This document shows positions 24,069-36,075 of a stretch of 64,000 nt of DNA, in pieces (within the stretch, counting starts at the first letter, position 1; the number at the start of each line of letters is the position of its first letter). Made by a program: the position numbers and the translations under genes. Where the stretch lies: NCBI RefSeq assembly GCF_964355755.1, contig NC_092680.1, positions 2,519,001 through 2,583,000 on the forward strand, in the 5' to 3' direction. Source of the DNA: Antedon mediterranea. Taxonomy: Eukaryota; Echinodermata; Crinoidea; Comatulida; Antedonidae. The notes beneath the pieces are model-generated. The model saw nothing but the letters and a program-made list of their open reading frames with translations, was not told the origin of the DNA and did not search any database.

Positions 24069-27000
24069 TCAACTAATCTCTTTTTTTTCCATTATTGCAA
24101 CATCTTGCTGTTCTTCCCTCTTTGTGTCGGCTATTTTTACGGTACTTGATGTATCCATCGACTGAGATGGGGGTCTGAACTTGGCACCTGGTGGTTTGGA
24201 AGCCATGATTGATTCTGGCACAGGTATGTTAATGATTTCGGGCACCATCCATGCTTTCAACCATCCCACAAGTGGTGTGCTGCCCAAAGTGTAGTGGGTC
24301 TTCTTATGATAAAACAGTAAACCATCAAGCTTTGTCTAAATATAAAACAACAAAATCATTCTGTGTATTAAATGAGTCTACTGCCCTCAACTTTCATAAG
24401 TGGTGGTGCACAGTAGTAATGTTGTGTGTACATTTGATTTAGATCTTTTTGTACTGGTGGACATTATGGTTAATAATTGTTGATTAAAAGCCATACCTGA
24501 AATGGCATTGGGTTGGCCAATACTTCCTGTAAGTTGGTTTTCTCGCACACATAGTATGGTAGCGCTTCAAATTTGATCTAAGTAAAAAGAGTTTAATTAA
24601 ACTAGCTAAAACTACTTCCTAATGCCTAAAGCTCTGTCTACACTATCAAACTTCATGTGACAAAAAAATGTAGACATGATGTCATATCATTACCATATTT
24701 AGGCATATCACTACCATATTTAAGCAAATTTTTTTTTTATCAAACTAATTAGTGCAGACAGAGCTTAACATGATCTCTTTATTGTAAAATATTTACTGTA
24801 TATTACATATTATGTTTTGACAAAAGGCCAAATAACAAACAATTAATAATTTATATTTATTAAGAAATTATTTTCTGGAAATGAAGAAACTTAAATAACC
24901 TACAGGGTTGAGTTTAGAGACTTTTGTAACTTCTGTATTCTCTTGTATTTTACACTGTAACCAATAGAATCTGAACTCTGTGTCACAATCATACACTGGA
25001 TGGCCACCCCAACACATCACATCTAAAATATAGTATGTCTTTGACACTTCATCATATACACAGTCCAGTATAGTGTATTCTAATGGGAAAAAATAATTAA
25101 TTGTGGTTAATAAAAATGATTGATATTAGCGCAATATAATATATACATATAATGAATGTTTATGAGTTGAATAGGAAAAATATTCAACAAATATTCTTCC
25201 ATTCAATGAATACAAAACATTTATTTATCTGCATCACCTACTTTTCTAAAGAAAACTTTATCCAATTAATGCAGCCCATCCATCTATATTTATGTCAAAG
25301 TTATATAAAGACTGCAGCCCCTACTATGTTGAAATGGCTATCTTTTGACAAAATATGTTTAATATTTTGACACAGACACAACACATGCTTGAACCCACAC
25401 TTCCATTCCATTCTGTCATCTCTCAAACTATCATTAACTGTATTTTATTGTTAACCGTTTTTGATGTTGTATTGTTTTATGTTTCAAAACTGTTAGTGGC
25501 GGTATTTATCGCTGTTGGTTTTGATTGAATAAAAATTAAAAAAATAAAAATAAAAATAAACAATAGTTTTTTTTATATACAAAGCTTGTATTCTATCAAA
25601 AAGAAATATATTATAATGCATATTGCTATTTTCTTACGAGATATTGTTCGACTTGACGACCGATTTCCACCAGGAAGATTAGAGTGAAATCTTTTGATAC
25701 AATAGCCACTTTTGGTATAGGCCGCTGTCCTTCCCTGTACAGATATAATCATTCCTTTTTATACAATAAAAAATTTAATTAAATTTCAATTAGCTTTTGA
25801 AGAATACCCAGTCATATTATATATAAATTTAACCAGAGTGTATGGCTGAGCAGTTAAGACAGTGGAACTGCAATCTATAGCCATAACATCGGAAAAGATT
25901 CGAGGCTCACTCACTCCTTGGTTCTAGTGGTAGAACAAGTCTTCTCGGATAAAGACTACAAACTGTACGTCCAGTGTACACATCTAGCTTATGTGCACTT
26001 TAAAGAACCTAGTACATCTTTCAAGATGAGTAGGGGGTTACCCCGGTGTATTAGTAGGGGGTTACCCTGGTGTATTAGTAGGGGGTTACCCCGGTGTATT
26101 AGTAGGGGGTTACCCCGGTGTATTAGTAGGGGGTTACCCTGGTGTATTAGTAGGGGGTTACCCCGGTGTACTAGTAGGGGTAACCCCGGTGTATTAGTAG
26201 GGGGTTACCCCGGTGTATTAGTAGGGGGTTACCCTGGTTTACTAGGATACACACAGCAACTGATCATAGTTGGGCCCTCTGGGAGACCAGTCTTTGACTG
26301 AACAGGTTACCCAGTATAAATCAATAACAAATTCAAAATATATATCACAATATATTACAATACTGTACATACCTTTGACGCTACTACTAAGTTCCTTTTA
26401 CCAGTTGGACAAAACACCATAAGCCATTCTTGCTCAAAATCTGATGGTACATCCACTAACCATTCTGAGAGCATCAACTATAAACATAGCATACTTCAAG
26501 TTACCCTTGATAGATTTGTTGACTAAAACACTAACAAATTATTCTATTTGGGAGTGATAATACTGCAATATATTTCAAACTGAAAAAAATAAATAAATAC
26601 AAAACTACTGGCGATTTCAGGAAGAGTTTGAATTTTAAAGGCCATATATTTTTAATGATTAAAAAAACAAAATTTGTACAAAGTCCCTGACAACAACAAA
26701 TTCTAAATTACAATATTATTTATTTATCATCAACCCTTTATATTACCTGACACGGTCTTACCTGATTTGCATAATAATTTTTATGTTTGCGCTCCTCTAA
26801 CGTATCCATTTCCTCGCTATCATCAGGTTCCTCCTCTTCCCAGTCATTTTCAGCTAATCTTCTGGCATAATTTGCAAAATCTAATCTCTTTCTGAAAAAA
26901 TGAATAGTAGAGATTAAAGAAAGTAATCATTTCTGAGGTCCTCTAGCAGACTATCACAGTCCTAATTCTGTAAATGTCAATTAAACCATGCATTGTGCTA

Positions 27001-27417
27001 ATAAAGCTTCAGTTTTTCAAGAACTTTTTAACTCTTGAAACAAAATAAAAATATTGGCAAGTCCTCATGTCTAATCCAGTGCTTTTGTAGTAAGGAGGGG
27101 TGAATACTGTTATTGACGGAAATTACTTATTACACAATTCAAGTAAGATACACAGTGTCGGTGCACATAGCAAGTGATTGTTACCCAGGCCCTTCCCACA
27201 CTACAGTATGTCATATGACACAGGAACAATACAGATATATTGGTGCAACTGATTACTGTTTTTGATTCTGTAGTCTGCTTCTACGACGTTCTTCCTGCAA
27301 TCCAGAGCGGTCTTCTTTGCTTTTATACTGCGCAAGTCTTGGATGCGATGCTGCAGTTGTGTTGTCTGATTTTGTTACAGAAAATGATGTAGCGAGTTGT
27401 TCTGCCAAATCCTCCAT
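24069..27417 (-). CDS. SNUPN: Snurportin-1, m3G-cap nuclear import adaptor, 7 exons, 338 aa
   Basis: Snurportin binds the trimethylguanosine cap of spliceosomal snRNAs and links the snRNP to importin-beta for nuclear import. Exons: 27417-27257, 26891-26762, 26477-26373, 25734-25638, 25079-24904, 24577-24497, 24335-24069. Phases agree and total 339 codons (human 360 aa). The N-terminal [10 protein letters not shown] segment matches the importin-beta-binding domain, followed by an acidic linker. Cap-binding-domain motifs are [36 protein letters not shown] and STPLVGWL, whose Trp275 corresponds to the human cap-stacking Trp. Exon 7 has two possible acceptors six bases apart (start 24335 or 24329), changing only two residues (Thr-Lys). 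An AG just before the ATG (TTACACAG) suggests an intron in the 5' UTR. Confidence 0.95.
24629..24766. mobile_element. AAGCTC MITE
   Basis: Both ends are recognisable, the right one degraded (CAAACTAATTAGTGCAGACA). It is in the snurportin intron just upstream of exon 6. Confidence 0.9.
25380..25562 (+). mobile_element. Probable LINE 3' tail
   Basis: A GC-poor tail ends in TTGATTGAATAAAAATTAAA followed by (AAAAT)n, typical of a retroelement 3' end. No coding motif remains. It lies in a snurportin intron. Confidence 0.4.
25842..26305 (+). mobile_element. tRNA-derived SINE family B with internal array expansion
   Basis: The tRNA-like head is TATGGCTGAGCAGTTAAGAC with GATTCGAGGCTCAC about 45 bases on (boxes A and B). 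It is followed by TGCACTTTAAAGAACCTAGT and the TAGGGGGTTACCCCGGTG segment. That segment is single-copy at 3855 and 12195 but tandemly repeated here. The element is in the snurportin intron between exons 3 and 4. Confidence 0.8.
26029..26243. repeat. 24-bp tandem array, nine units
   Basis: Units of AGTAGGGGGTTACCCCGGTG plus TATT, with some carrying CCTGG for CCCGG and one missing a base. The 127-codon frame that runs through it is an artefact of the 24-bp (codon-multiple) unit. Confidence 0.95.
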
Positions 27418-27751
27418 GTTTTCTGTGTAACAAAAATATTGAAAACATCAGTTTCTGGAAAAAAGGGGGAAGGTGAGAAACTGCATTAGCATCAACATTT
27501 ACAATATATATCGTGCGCAGCATTAATATTCATTATTTTTTTAGAAATAAAAACATAAAATACAAAATATACTACTAGGTAGTACTAGAGAGAAGATATT
27601 AATGACAATGCTGTGGGTATCAGTTGGCTGGATCTCAATGGAGATACAAAAAAAAAGCGAAAAACTAAATCAAAACGATAAAGTAAAACAGCCAGAAAAG
27701 TTAGCTGAGCTTTCGGGCAACACTAGCCCTTTATCATAAGTGCAAGTGGTA

Positions 27752-27782
<31 letters not shown>

Positions 27783-27820
27783 AATTGAGACCACCAGGTG
27801 TATATATATATATATGTTAT
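27752..27820. repeat. (TA)n microsatellites
   Basis: Two TA runs flank AATTGAGACCACCAGGTGTA at the outer edge of the TTGCGCAA inverted array. Confidence 0.9.
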
Positions 27821-28630
27821 GCGCGATTTGAACGATTTGCGCAATTTGAAATTGCGCAAAAAAAATCCTTGCGCAATTTGAATTGAAACATGTGTTTCAA
27901 ATTGCGCAAGCAACGTATTAAATTGCGCAAGTAATCTGCAAATTGCGCAAGGTTTTTCGACAGATTGTGAAATCATGCACACCCATATTTTTATAGTATT
28001 TAATTTCTAAGAATGATTCAAAATTAAAGATAAATATCGCATTTCCTTATTTTAGTAGTGCAAATATTGTTATAAGTTAGCATACCGTCGAAGAACCGAC
28101 GAAGGAAAACGAAGCGGTGGTGTTCCACCAGGCGGGCGCGGCGCGGGCGGCCGGCTATACTAGGCCTACTCTAGCCTAGCTAGGGTCTGGACTACTGATA
28201 CTGACTAGGTTACATGGCCTAGCTTAAACTAATATTAAAAACTTAAAAAGTGAGTATTAAACATTATCTTCATTGAAATGGTCTTATTTATATAATAAAA
28301 TACTAAATTTTAAACTCCTCTGCCTAGGCCTAGCCTAGCCATGTATGGGAAAATTTACAGTTCGTTTTCAAATTGCGCAAAGGTGTCATATTGCGCAAGA
28401 ACTATCTTGCGCAATTTACAAATTGTGCAGCGCAATTTAAAGTTGCGCAAAGATTTTCTTGCGCAATTTGAAATTGCGCAAGTTGATTTCGCAATTTGAA
28501 ATTGCGCAAAAAAATCCTTGCGCAATTTTAAATTGCGCAAGAATTCTTTGCGCAATTTCAAATTGCGCAAGGATTTTTTTGCGCAATTTCAAATTGCGCA
28601 AATCGTTCAAATCGCGCATAACATATATAT
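27818..28630. repeat. Inverted pair of TTGCGCAA palindrome arrays
   Basis: The left arm (27818-27960) and right arm (28360-28625) are built from TTGCGCAATTTGAAATTGCG-type units. They are inverted relative to each other: ATGCGCGATTTGAACGATTT begins the left arm, and its complement ends the right arm. The 400-bp middle is not repeated and includes a GC-rich stretch at 28085-28155. It lies upstream of both snurportin and the tetraspanin. Confidence 0.85.
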
Positions 28631-29314
28631 ACATCATAATAAATATTGTCCCTACATACTACTACCAGCCTCCCTTCCCTACACACTCTATTTTACAGAC
28701 ACTTCCTTAAATGAATTGTGGGCATAGGTCTACTTACATAGGCCTAGCCTAGTTCAATGATATTCAAGCAACCCTTATCATCCCCCTTAATTCACTACAC
28801 AGTAAATGCGACCAAAGAATATAAATTCTGATATAATATTCTTTGAGATGCAACCTTCTTCTTTCACTTTCTCCACATGTTGTTGGCGACGGCGACGACG
28901 ACGATCCAGGAACGTGTGGTGAGTCAGTCAACCATATCCTGTACTCTGCGACCACGTCCATTTATATAGACAGGGACATTGATCAAGTACTTGTCCCACA
29001 CAATGATGTAATTAAAATATAATGTTTTTCAAATTTATTGTAATATAAATCGAATGCGGATTTTAAAATATTATGTATCTATAATGAGAAATGATTATTT
29101 TGTTTCAAGAAACTGCGTACAGCAATTAAAATAGAATGAATAATTATATTCACCGTTGTAATAATAGTATATTCCATTTTTATGACGTAGTTGTCACAAG
29201 ACTGCTCTCAAAAAAGAAATTACGACGATCGCAATATCACGGGGGAAACCAGACATTTCTTCTGTTTTGCTTGCTTGTGACAAACCTGAAATTCAGTAAA
29301 TCGCTACCAAAACC
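28085..29314. promoter_or_regulatory. Probable bidirectional promoter region, snurportin / tetraspanin
   Basis: The two genes diverge from here, with start codons at 27417 (minus) and 29315 (plus). The GC-rich, CpG-containing stretch at 28085-28155 is the best promoter candidate, but I cannot locate a transcription start. Inference from layout only. Confidence 0.35.
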
Positions 29315-32300
29315 ATGGGTCTTTGTACTGCTTCTGCAAAGTTATTCTTAACTCTACTTGGCTTGTGTTTTACAGTATGTTTAAAATATTGATCTGTAGT
29401 ATTATAAGGAACAATTTGTTGCATAATTATTAGTTGTCTTCTAATTAGATTTGTTGACCGTGTCTTTCTTTCAATGCTAGGCTAGCCTAGGAGGTACAGT
29501 GGCAGTAGGCCTCTCGGACCCGGTTATAGGCTTACTTAGGCCTAGGCTGTAGACTAGTAGTAGATCGTCGTGACTGTCCATATATGGGCACATCACATAA
29601 AGTTTGATAGTGTAGACAGAGCTTTAAATTAATCAATCTTTGCAGGTTGCAGCAGGATGTTTGATGTACGCTGGCATCATTGTGTTTGCTGGATATCAAG
29701 AGTATGATAAAATCTATGATGATCATTACGTGTGGGTGCCTGGTGCGACCATAATCACAGCTGGTGTTTTCATGTTTATTCTTGGCATCATTGCTTGCTG
29801 TGCAGCATGCAGAGAAAATAAATGTCTACTCGCATGTGTAAGTATATAAGTATAAATTAATAAGGTGATTTTTTAGTGAACGATGAGCAAAACAAAAACA
29901 TTTGAGAATATTTTAGTTTTGTTGTTATCATTGTTGAATCCCAGATAATGAATTAGTATGTGCAAAGGTTTCATAAAGTGTTAATTTTTAATATTTTATA
30001 AATATAATTGATTGTATTTTCTTTTTTTCCCCAGTTTTTCGTAGTCTTGCTGGTGATAGTAATGATGGAACTCACTGGCGCCATTGTTGCAATTATCTAT
30101 AAAGGAGAGGTATAACGCCATTATATTTTTTGAGAAATTGAAGAACTATTTTTTATTATCACAGATCATTTTAGACCATGATAGGCTTATGTCTGCATCA
30201 ATACAGCAACAAGTTAACCCTTCCTTGGCAAAACCCTTAATAAGGAAATGCTATGGCTAACACCTATGACACCCCTGTTTAGTGAACATTTGTTGGGTCC
30301 CAAAGGTGTCCCCTTAATAGAGGTTTTCTGTATTTCCTATTTGTATTCATTTTGTTTTATAACGTGAAGACCTTGTCTACACTATCAAATTTTATGTGAC
30401 AAAAAAATGTGATGTGCCCAAATATGGTAGTGATATGACATCATCATGTCCATATATAGGCACATCACATTTTGTTTGTCACATAAAGTTTGATAATGTA
30501 GACTGAGCTTAATATTTGGCTGACCACAGATAATTTTGCATTCCATCCCTGTGTGGGCTTATACTTCAATCAATTTAGTATTTCTCAATTGTATTTATTT
30601 TGTTTTATAAGGTTAAAGATGGTATCCTTACTGGCATGCACAAAACATTTAATGAGTATGGCACAGACAAGGAAGTAACAGATAGCATTGATGAAATTCA
30701 AGAAACTGTAAGTACAACAATTGTTAATTAAAATGGACCTGAAATGGACTTTTGATTTTCAAGAAATTCACACATGTTATTTAAATGTATCAAATTAACA
30801 CAAACCCATACAAATAAAAACAAAATGTATAGTATTTTGAGTAAAAACAAAATTTTAAGATACCATGGTAAATTAGCAAAAATTACTCACGCCATTGCAA
30901 TATTCTATTTCAACGGTCGTCGGAAGCCTCTATATTTACGACGTCACATATACACACGATGATATCGAGAGCGTGTATGCTGCCCGATAGTCAATGAATG
31001 ATCGACGGCGGCCTGGAAAGATACGCGAAGCGTTGACACTAATACTAATTTATTCAATATCTAATGTTGTTGAAATATAGGTCACTAAAATGTACTTCGT
31101 TTGTTCTAAAACCCGAATTTAGAAGACCTACCTCCCAAACCTTTACTAGGCCCCCAATCCAGCGCGCGGAGTCGATCCACCACCCACATCATGCGGCGAG
31201 GCTCCGTTTCATGTGCATCATCCAAGGACCAAAGCGATATCAACAACTTGCAAAATATGAATAAAATTCGTTTTCGAACTGCCTGACAAATAAATTATCA
31301 TCTCATATTACTAATTTAATTCTGAAAAACTAAAGAAACTAACACATTTTAGCAGTATAAATTATGAACGATATACAAAATACACGAACGGAAAATATGG
31401 ATACGCATCATTGTGCACGGAGCTGTATCCCGGACAACGTTGCCAGGCCAACTTCGGTATTGCCAGAAAAAAACCGTTGATTTTAAGATTTTAAATCGTC
31501 ATTTACTCGATGAATAACCGTTTATACGGTAATAATTTTATCTAAAAAAATTCTAAATACGTTTCTGCAAATGCACAAGCATTTTTTAGAAAATACTCCA
31601 TAGATTGCAAGAGTTATAGCCAAAAAACTGCAAATTGTCCATTGGAGGGATAGGAATATATTCGCAAAGTGACGTCACCCGTGAATTTTTTTGATTTTCA
31701 AATGGGGCTTTCCCCAAAAGGGCCAATTTATATTTTGTAACAATATACATTCTAGCAACACCTAATAGCCCCCAAAACATCATTCTAAAATGAAAAAAAT
31801 CGAAAATCCATTTCAGGTCCATTTTAAACATTAAAACGAAACTCTATATTTAGGACCAAGTATTCTTTTAATGCTTTGCTATTGTATTGCTTTTGTGACC
31901 AAATTTGGTCATATGTGTTTTTAAATTTCATCAATTTAATGCTGAAAACTCTTACATATTTTGGTATGGTATGCTTATAAAGTAAAACCTACATTTTACG
32001 TATGATACGGGATCGAAAGACGTACGTAAAACATGGGATTCGTAAATCGAGGTTGATCTTAAATTCACCCTAAATACAGAGGCTAACTCGTAGTCTGTAG
32101 TCCAGCTTGGCGCTTTTTGAAGTCTAACCAGATCCAGAATAAAATATTCTTTTCTTTCTACTTTCAGTTGGAATGCTGTGGAGTTGAAAACAGCACTGAT
32201 TGGGCAGATACCACATGGGGTAAAAAACATCTTTTACAAGTGCCTGGAAGTTGCTGCAAGAAGGGACAGAAAAACTGTAATGGATCAACCGCTGATATTC

Positions 32301-33209
32301 TGTTTGATCGAACTTATACTGAGGTATATTCATTATTTTAATTCTCCTATTTTGTTATCCATTCATTTGTTGCATTATGGAGATATTTGACAACCTGTAC
32401 CTATATCAGTGCTGTATAAACATATCTGTGCTCCATATACAACAATAACTGGCCAGTATCATAGGAATATTTGGTAATACAGTATCTCATATGTCTCGCA
32501 TTGCATGTGGTGTGTCTGTGTCATATACAGGACTTTAGAATATGTCTATAGTACTAGGCATACATGTGAAACACATGTGATGCTGTATTATGTTATTTTC
32601 CTATGATACTGAAGAAATATAGATGCAATACAGAGAACCGGGTGTAGCATGCACAAGGAAGTTTTCAAAACACTGTATTTGGTACATTATATATTGTTCC
32701 AACCAAAAAAATATATTGTGTCATCGTTTTGCGTAGTCGACAATATTGTTCTTTAATGTAATGTATTGTGGTATCTAAAATACAGGGATGTTACAGCAAG
32801 GTAGAGAGAAAGCTTCAAGATAACCTAAAAGTGATCATTGGAGTATCCGTTGGTCTTCTTGTCATTCAGGTGAGTACTACATTCAACTCTCGCATTTACC
32901 AGACTATGAAAACCACAAAATCTCTCAATACCAGACTTTTCTTGAGGTTTAAAAGGTCCTTGTTTTCTGTGCAGAATACCAGAAATATTATCCCAGTCCA
33001 TCGGTGTATTGGTAGTTGATTATATTTCAATTTTTCAGAAAATTGAGGTTCGAACACTTTCTCAGTGCAAGCACCTAAATAATAAAATATATTTTGTCTT
33101 ATTTTAGGTCGTTGGCCTCATCTTCTCATGTGTTCTGTTCTGCAATAGGAAGAAAGTTGCTTATGCAACATTAGACAACGAAGGCACTACACATGGATAC
33201 AGAGCTTAG
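29315..33209 (+). CDS. TSPAN3: Tetraspanin, TSPAN3-like, 7 exons, 254 aa
   Basis: Tetraspanins organise membrane microdomains with integrins and other partners. Exons: 29315-29374, 29646-29837, 30035-30109, 30612-30707, 32168-32323, 32786-32869, 33108-33209. Every intron is phase 0 and the total is 255 codons. Four membrane segments lie at about residues 10-35, 52-76, 85-105 and 209-233. The large extracellular loop has CCG (144-146), PGSCC (Cys170, Cys171), Cys178 and Cys195: six cysteines, the standard pattern. The start MGLCTASAK, the RENKCLLA turn after TM2 and the NCNGS motif in the loop resemble vertebrate TSPAN3. Membrane-proximal cysteines are possible palmitoylation sites. The tail ends GYRA. 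An AATAAA is at 33343. Family is certain; the TSPAN3 assignment is probable. Confidence 0.95.
29576..29624. mobile_element. Right half of an AAGCTC MITE next to a splice acceptor
   Basis: CCATATATGGGCACATCACA and the right terminal repeat are present. The element ends 21 bp before tetraspanin exon 2, so the polypyrimidine/acceptor region follows it directly. Confidence 0.9.
30369..30510. mobile_element. AAGCTC MITE, full length
   Basis: Both terminal repeats and the complete palindromic core are present, in tetraspanin intron 3. Confidence 0.95.
30728..31827. mobile_element. Non-autonomous TTAA-flanked DNA transposon, about 1.1 kb
   Basis: AATGGACCTGAAATGGA at the left, directly after TTAA, is matched by its inverse TCCATTTCAGGTCCATT directly before TTAA at the right. 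The inverted ends continue for about 30 bp. TTAA duplications fit the piggyBac or Kolobok superfamilies, but the termini differ from the 6.3-kb element at 45815. No transposase frame remains. It lies in tetraspanin intron 4. Confidence 0.8.
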
Positions 33210-33716
33210 ACTACCTGAATTATGAATAAACAGGTTTAGGTTTACTAACTTTTATAATAGCCATCCCCTTGTATGTCAAAATTCCTATTTTGTCCAGTCT
33301 TTTTATGGTTTGCTGATCAATATTTTACTATAAATACTATTTAATAAATACGACACTGTAAAATGTATGTTATTGAGTACAGTAATATGTTTAAAAACAG
33401 ATTTTTGCATAATATTTTCTGTAGATGAAATGTTTTATTCCATGTAATTTAGTAGAATTTAGTGCAATTATTTGTTACACCTTGCTTTGCAAACAGAACA
33501 GGACGATATTCATCCCAAAAATTGAGGAATTATAATTTTTAGAAATTAGTACTTTTTTTATCCTATTTTTGATAAAGCACATAGAAAGGTTACCGTAAAT
33601 TAAACAGTTGTGTAATAAATGTAATACGTCTACATAATTAAACAACATTATATAAAATGCATTTAGTTATTGAGAAATAATTTCATAGATAAATTGTAAA
33701 AGTACTGTTCATCTGT

Positions 33717-33751
33717 TAATCATGGACCTATACTTTATAGGTCCATGGTTA
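33717..33751. repeat. Short perfect hairpin downstream of the tetraspanin
   Basis: CATGGACCTATA (33721-33732) pairs perfectly with TATAGGTCCATG (33736-33747) around a CTT loop, extendable by four more pairs with one G-T. It may lie in a long 3' UTR or be a foldback remnant. Confidence 0.7.
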
Positions 33752-34015
33752 CACTTTCAGAACACGATTTATATGCGAGTCTAGCATCTGGTCACAGAAA
33801 AGGAACTGAAGCATGTGAAATAGTAATATTATTCAATTTACTAATTTATCACTACAGTTTTATACAAAAAATAATGCAACTTTAAAATATATATGGTGTT
33901 GGTGTTAATACTTATGTTTATACAATTTTAGTTAATTTACTGTATTATATACAAATTAGTTCTGGTACCCATTTCAAGTGTATGTAGGCTATATCCCATT
34001 GCTGGTGGCTGCCTC

Positions 34016-34180
34016 TCAGTGGCGTAATGGCTATGAGCACTCACTGGCAAAACCCAGGAGCCCCAGAGCTCAAGGGGCCTCAGAACATGAGCAGTCCAAT
34101 GCAACTACCCAGTGTTGGAGGGCCCTTAGGAGTGCTAAACCAGGGGCCTTTGCCCTGTGCGTTACCCAACTGCTGCTTCT
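34016..34180. mobile_element. CAGTGGCGTAAC repeat, copy 2
   Basis: It begins CTCAGTGGCGTAATGGCTAT and ends GTGCGTTACCCAACTG, and shares AAACCCAGGAGCCCC and GAGCAGT with the copy at 18950-19131. Parts of the frame through it are open but it is not a gene. Confidence 0.65.
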
Positions 34181-35171
34181 AGAAATGTTATGTATTTAAA
34201 TAAAATATTTATTACTGGAAATTGATGTATAAAGCAATAACTACTAATATATGTTGTAAAACCTGACATTTTGTTAGTAAAATCTGTAAAATTGACTAGG
34301 CTACATTTCTAAGTTTGTATTTTTTTATGCTGTAACCCACTTATAGTTTATGTTGTGTGTAATTCAATTCATTCCGGATTTGACAAAACAAACAATAACA
34401 CGTACATCACACATGCTAGACCCGTGGCACTCCTACACCGAACTCAATCGCTTTCGATGGGACGTCCTCGTACGTGTATATTGTAAATCTTTTTTCTAAA
34501 ATTTAAGGGGATCCTGATGCTTTTGTCTCCTTAATAGCAGTTTTATATATACTAATTTATTAATGAAATTGAGTGTCAACTAAAGCACAACAATTCAGAA
34601 CATATCATGATGTATGCTGGTATGACCATGGAGGAATTTCCTACATAGTATTTATTGCACAGGAAGTCAAACTGTTTATTTCGTTTTAAAGGCCTATTGT
34701 TTGAAGATTACTACCTAATTATGCTAAATAAACATTTTTTTCTTAGAGGAAGTGGTTATTAGCTCATTTCAGCTAAGTGAGCATATAAAATAATTTATTT
34801 GTTGCTACACTTCTTGAATGAAGGTGTGTCCAGAGTAAGTTAAAGAAAAAAAAAATGATTTACCAATAGGCTTATTTACAAGGAAACTTGGAATAAATTA
34901 TATACAAAATATAAAAAAATAACATTAACACAGTAATACAAAAAACTATATTTTAAAGTAGTACATAAATAATGAATTTTAATAATATTTAAATATAATT
35001 CACACACAAAAATTTACATTCAAGATACATGGAATATTTATAGTGGACGGAACTTCATACAGTACTGTACTTTGTGACAGACAAATTTGGCCACAATGAT
35101 GCATTATATTTCATTAAAAAACATAAAGAGACAAAACAAAAACTAAGATAATAGACAGACACTGGAGGATA

Positions 35172-35203
35172 AAGCTCTGTCTACACTATTAAACTAGTTT
35201 GAC
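35172..35203. mobile_element. AAGCTC MITE, left end only
   Basis: AAAGCTCTGTCTACACTATT followed by AAACTAGTTTGACC, then unrelated sequence. Confidence 0.8.
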
Positions 35204-35810
35204 CCTCTACTCTCCGGTTCTATAAATAACATCTACTCATTATGTACAGTAACTACACATTAATACAAAAATAAATAAATAAAATTAATATTTGGAATGT
35301 CATTTTGTATTTCATTATATTTGTATTCAAAAGAATAGTTATAAATAATAAATAAAAATAGAATAAATAATTTGTTAACAAATTATTTATTTAAAATAAA
35401 TTGCATAATAAGTAGTATCACAATGCAAGGATAAACTGCATTGTGCGTCAAAATAATTCCTGATATATTTCTTGGAAAATGAATATCTCTACATAATATT
35501 AATAATATATACATACTTACTGTAATATACATTTTTCATAAATTATTTAAAATAAAATAATTGTATTATAAAACAGCTGTATTGTATGAGAAGCCTGACC
35601 TTTTTTATCTCCTCCTAAAACATATGTTCAATACTTATGCTAAAATACCAAACTACTGTATGTAAAGCTCTATCTACCCAGCTGGGATAAGGCATTATAA
35701 CCAAACATTTGTTAGATAGTCCCCCTTTTTATTTATATTTATTTTAGGCAAACCAAGGTTTATGAGCACTGTAATTTCCATTAATATTTTGGACAATAAA
35801 TGAATCTGTA

Positions 35811-35946
35811 TCTGTCTACACTATCAAACTTGTTTGACAAAAAAAGTGTGATGTGCCCAAATATGGTAGTGATATGATGTCATCGTGTTCCTATGGGCAC
35901 ATCACATTTTTTTGTCACATAAAGTTCGATAGTGTAGACAGAGCTT
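35811..35946. mobile_element. AAGCTC MITE, full length
   Basis: Both terminal repeats and the core are present. It lies about 130 bp beyond the FAM81 stop codon, so it may be in that gene's 3' UTR. Confidence 0.93.
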
Positions 35947-36075
35947 TAGAAATGATTTTCTACAAAGTGTTCAGCCAGCAAATCTTGAACATATTTACAC
36001 ATCACATATTCAGGTCGTATAGAGGTCAAAGATGTCCAATAGATCAACTCTAGTATATACTTCTATATGACTTCT

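Larger units (their letters stand above)
33210..36075. other. Convergent 3' region of tetraspanin and FAM81 genes
   Basis: Tetraspanin (plus) and FAM81 (minus) end towards each other here. The sequence is AT-rich and holds MITEs, a CAGTGGCG repeat and a hairpin. I see no coding exon. Confidence 0.5.

Noticed and set aside
25918-26301. 127-residue plus-strand frame
   Set aside because: It reads through a SINE and the 24-bp array, and lies in a snurportin intron on the other strand.
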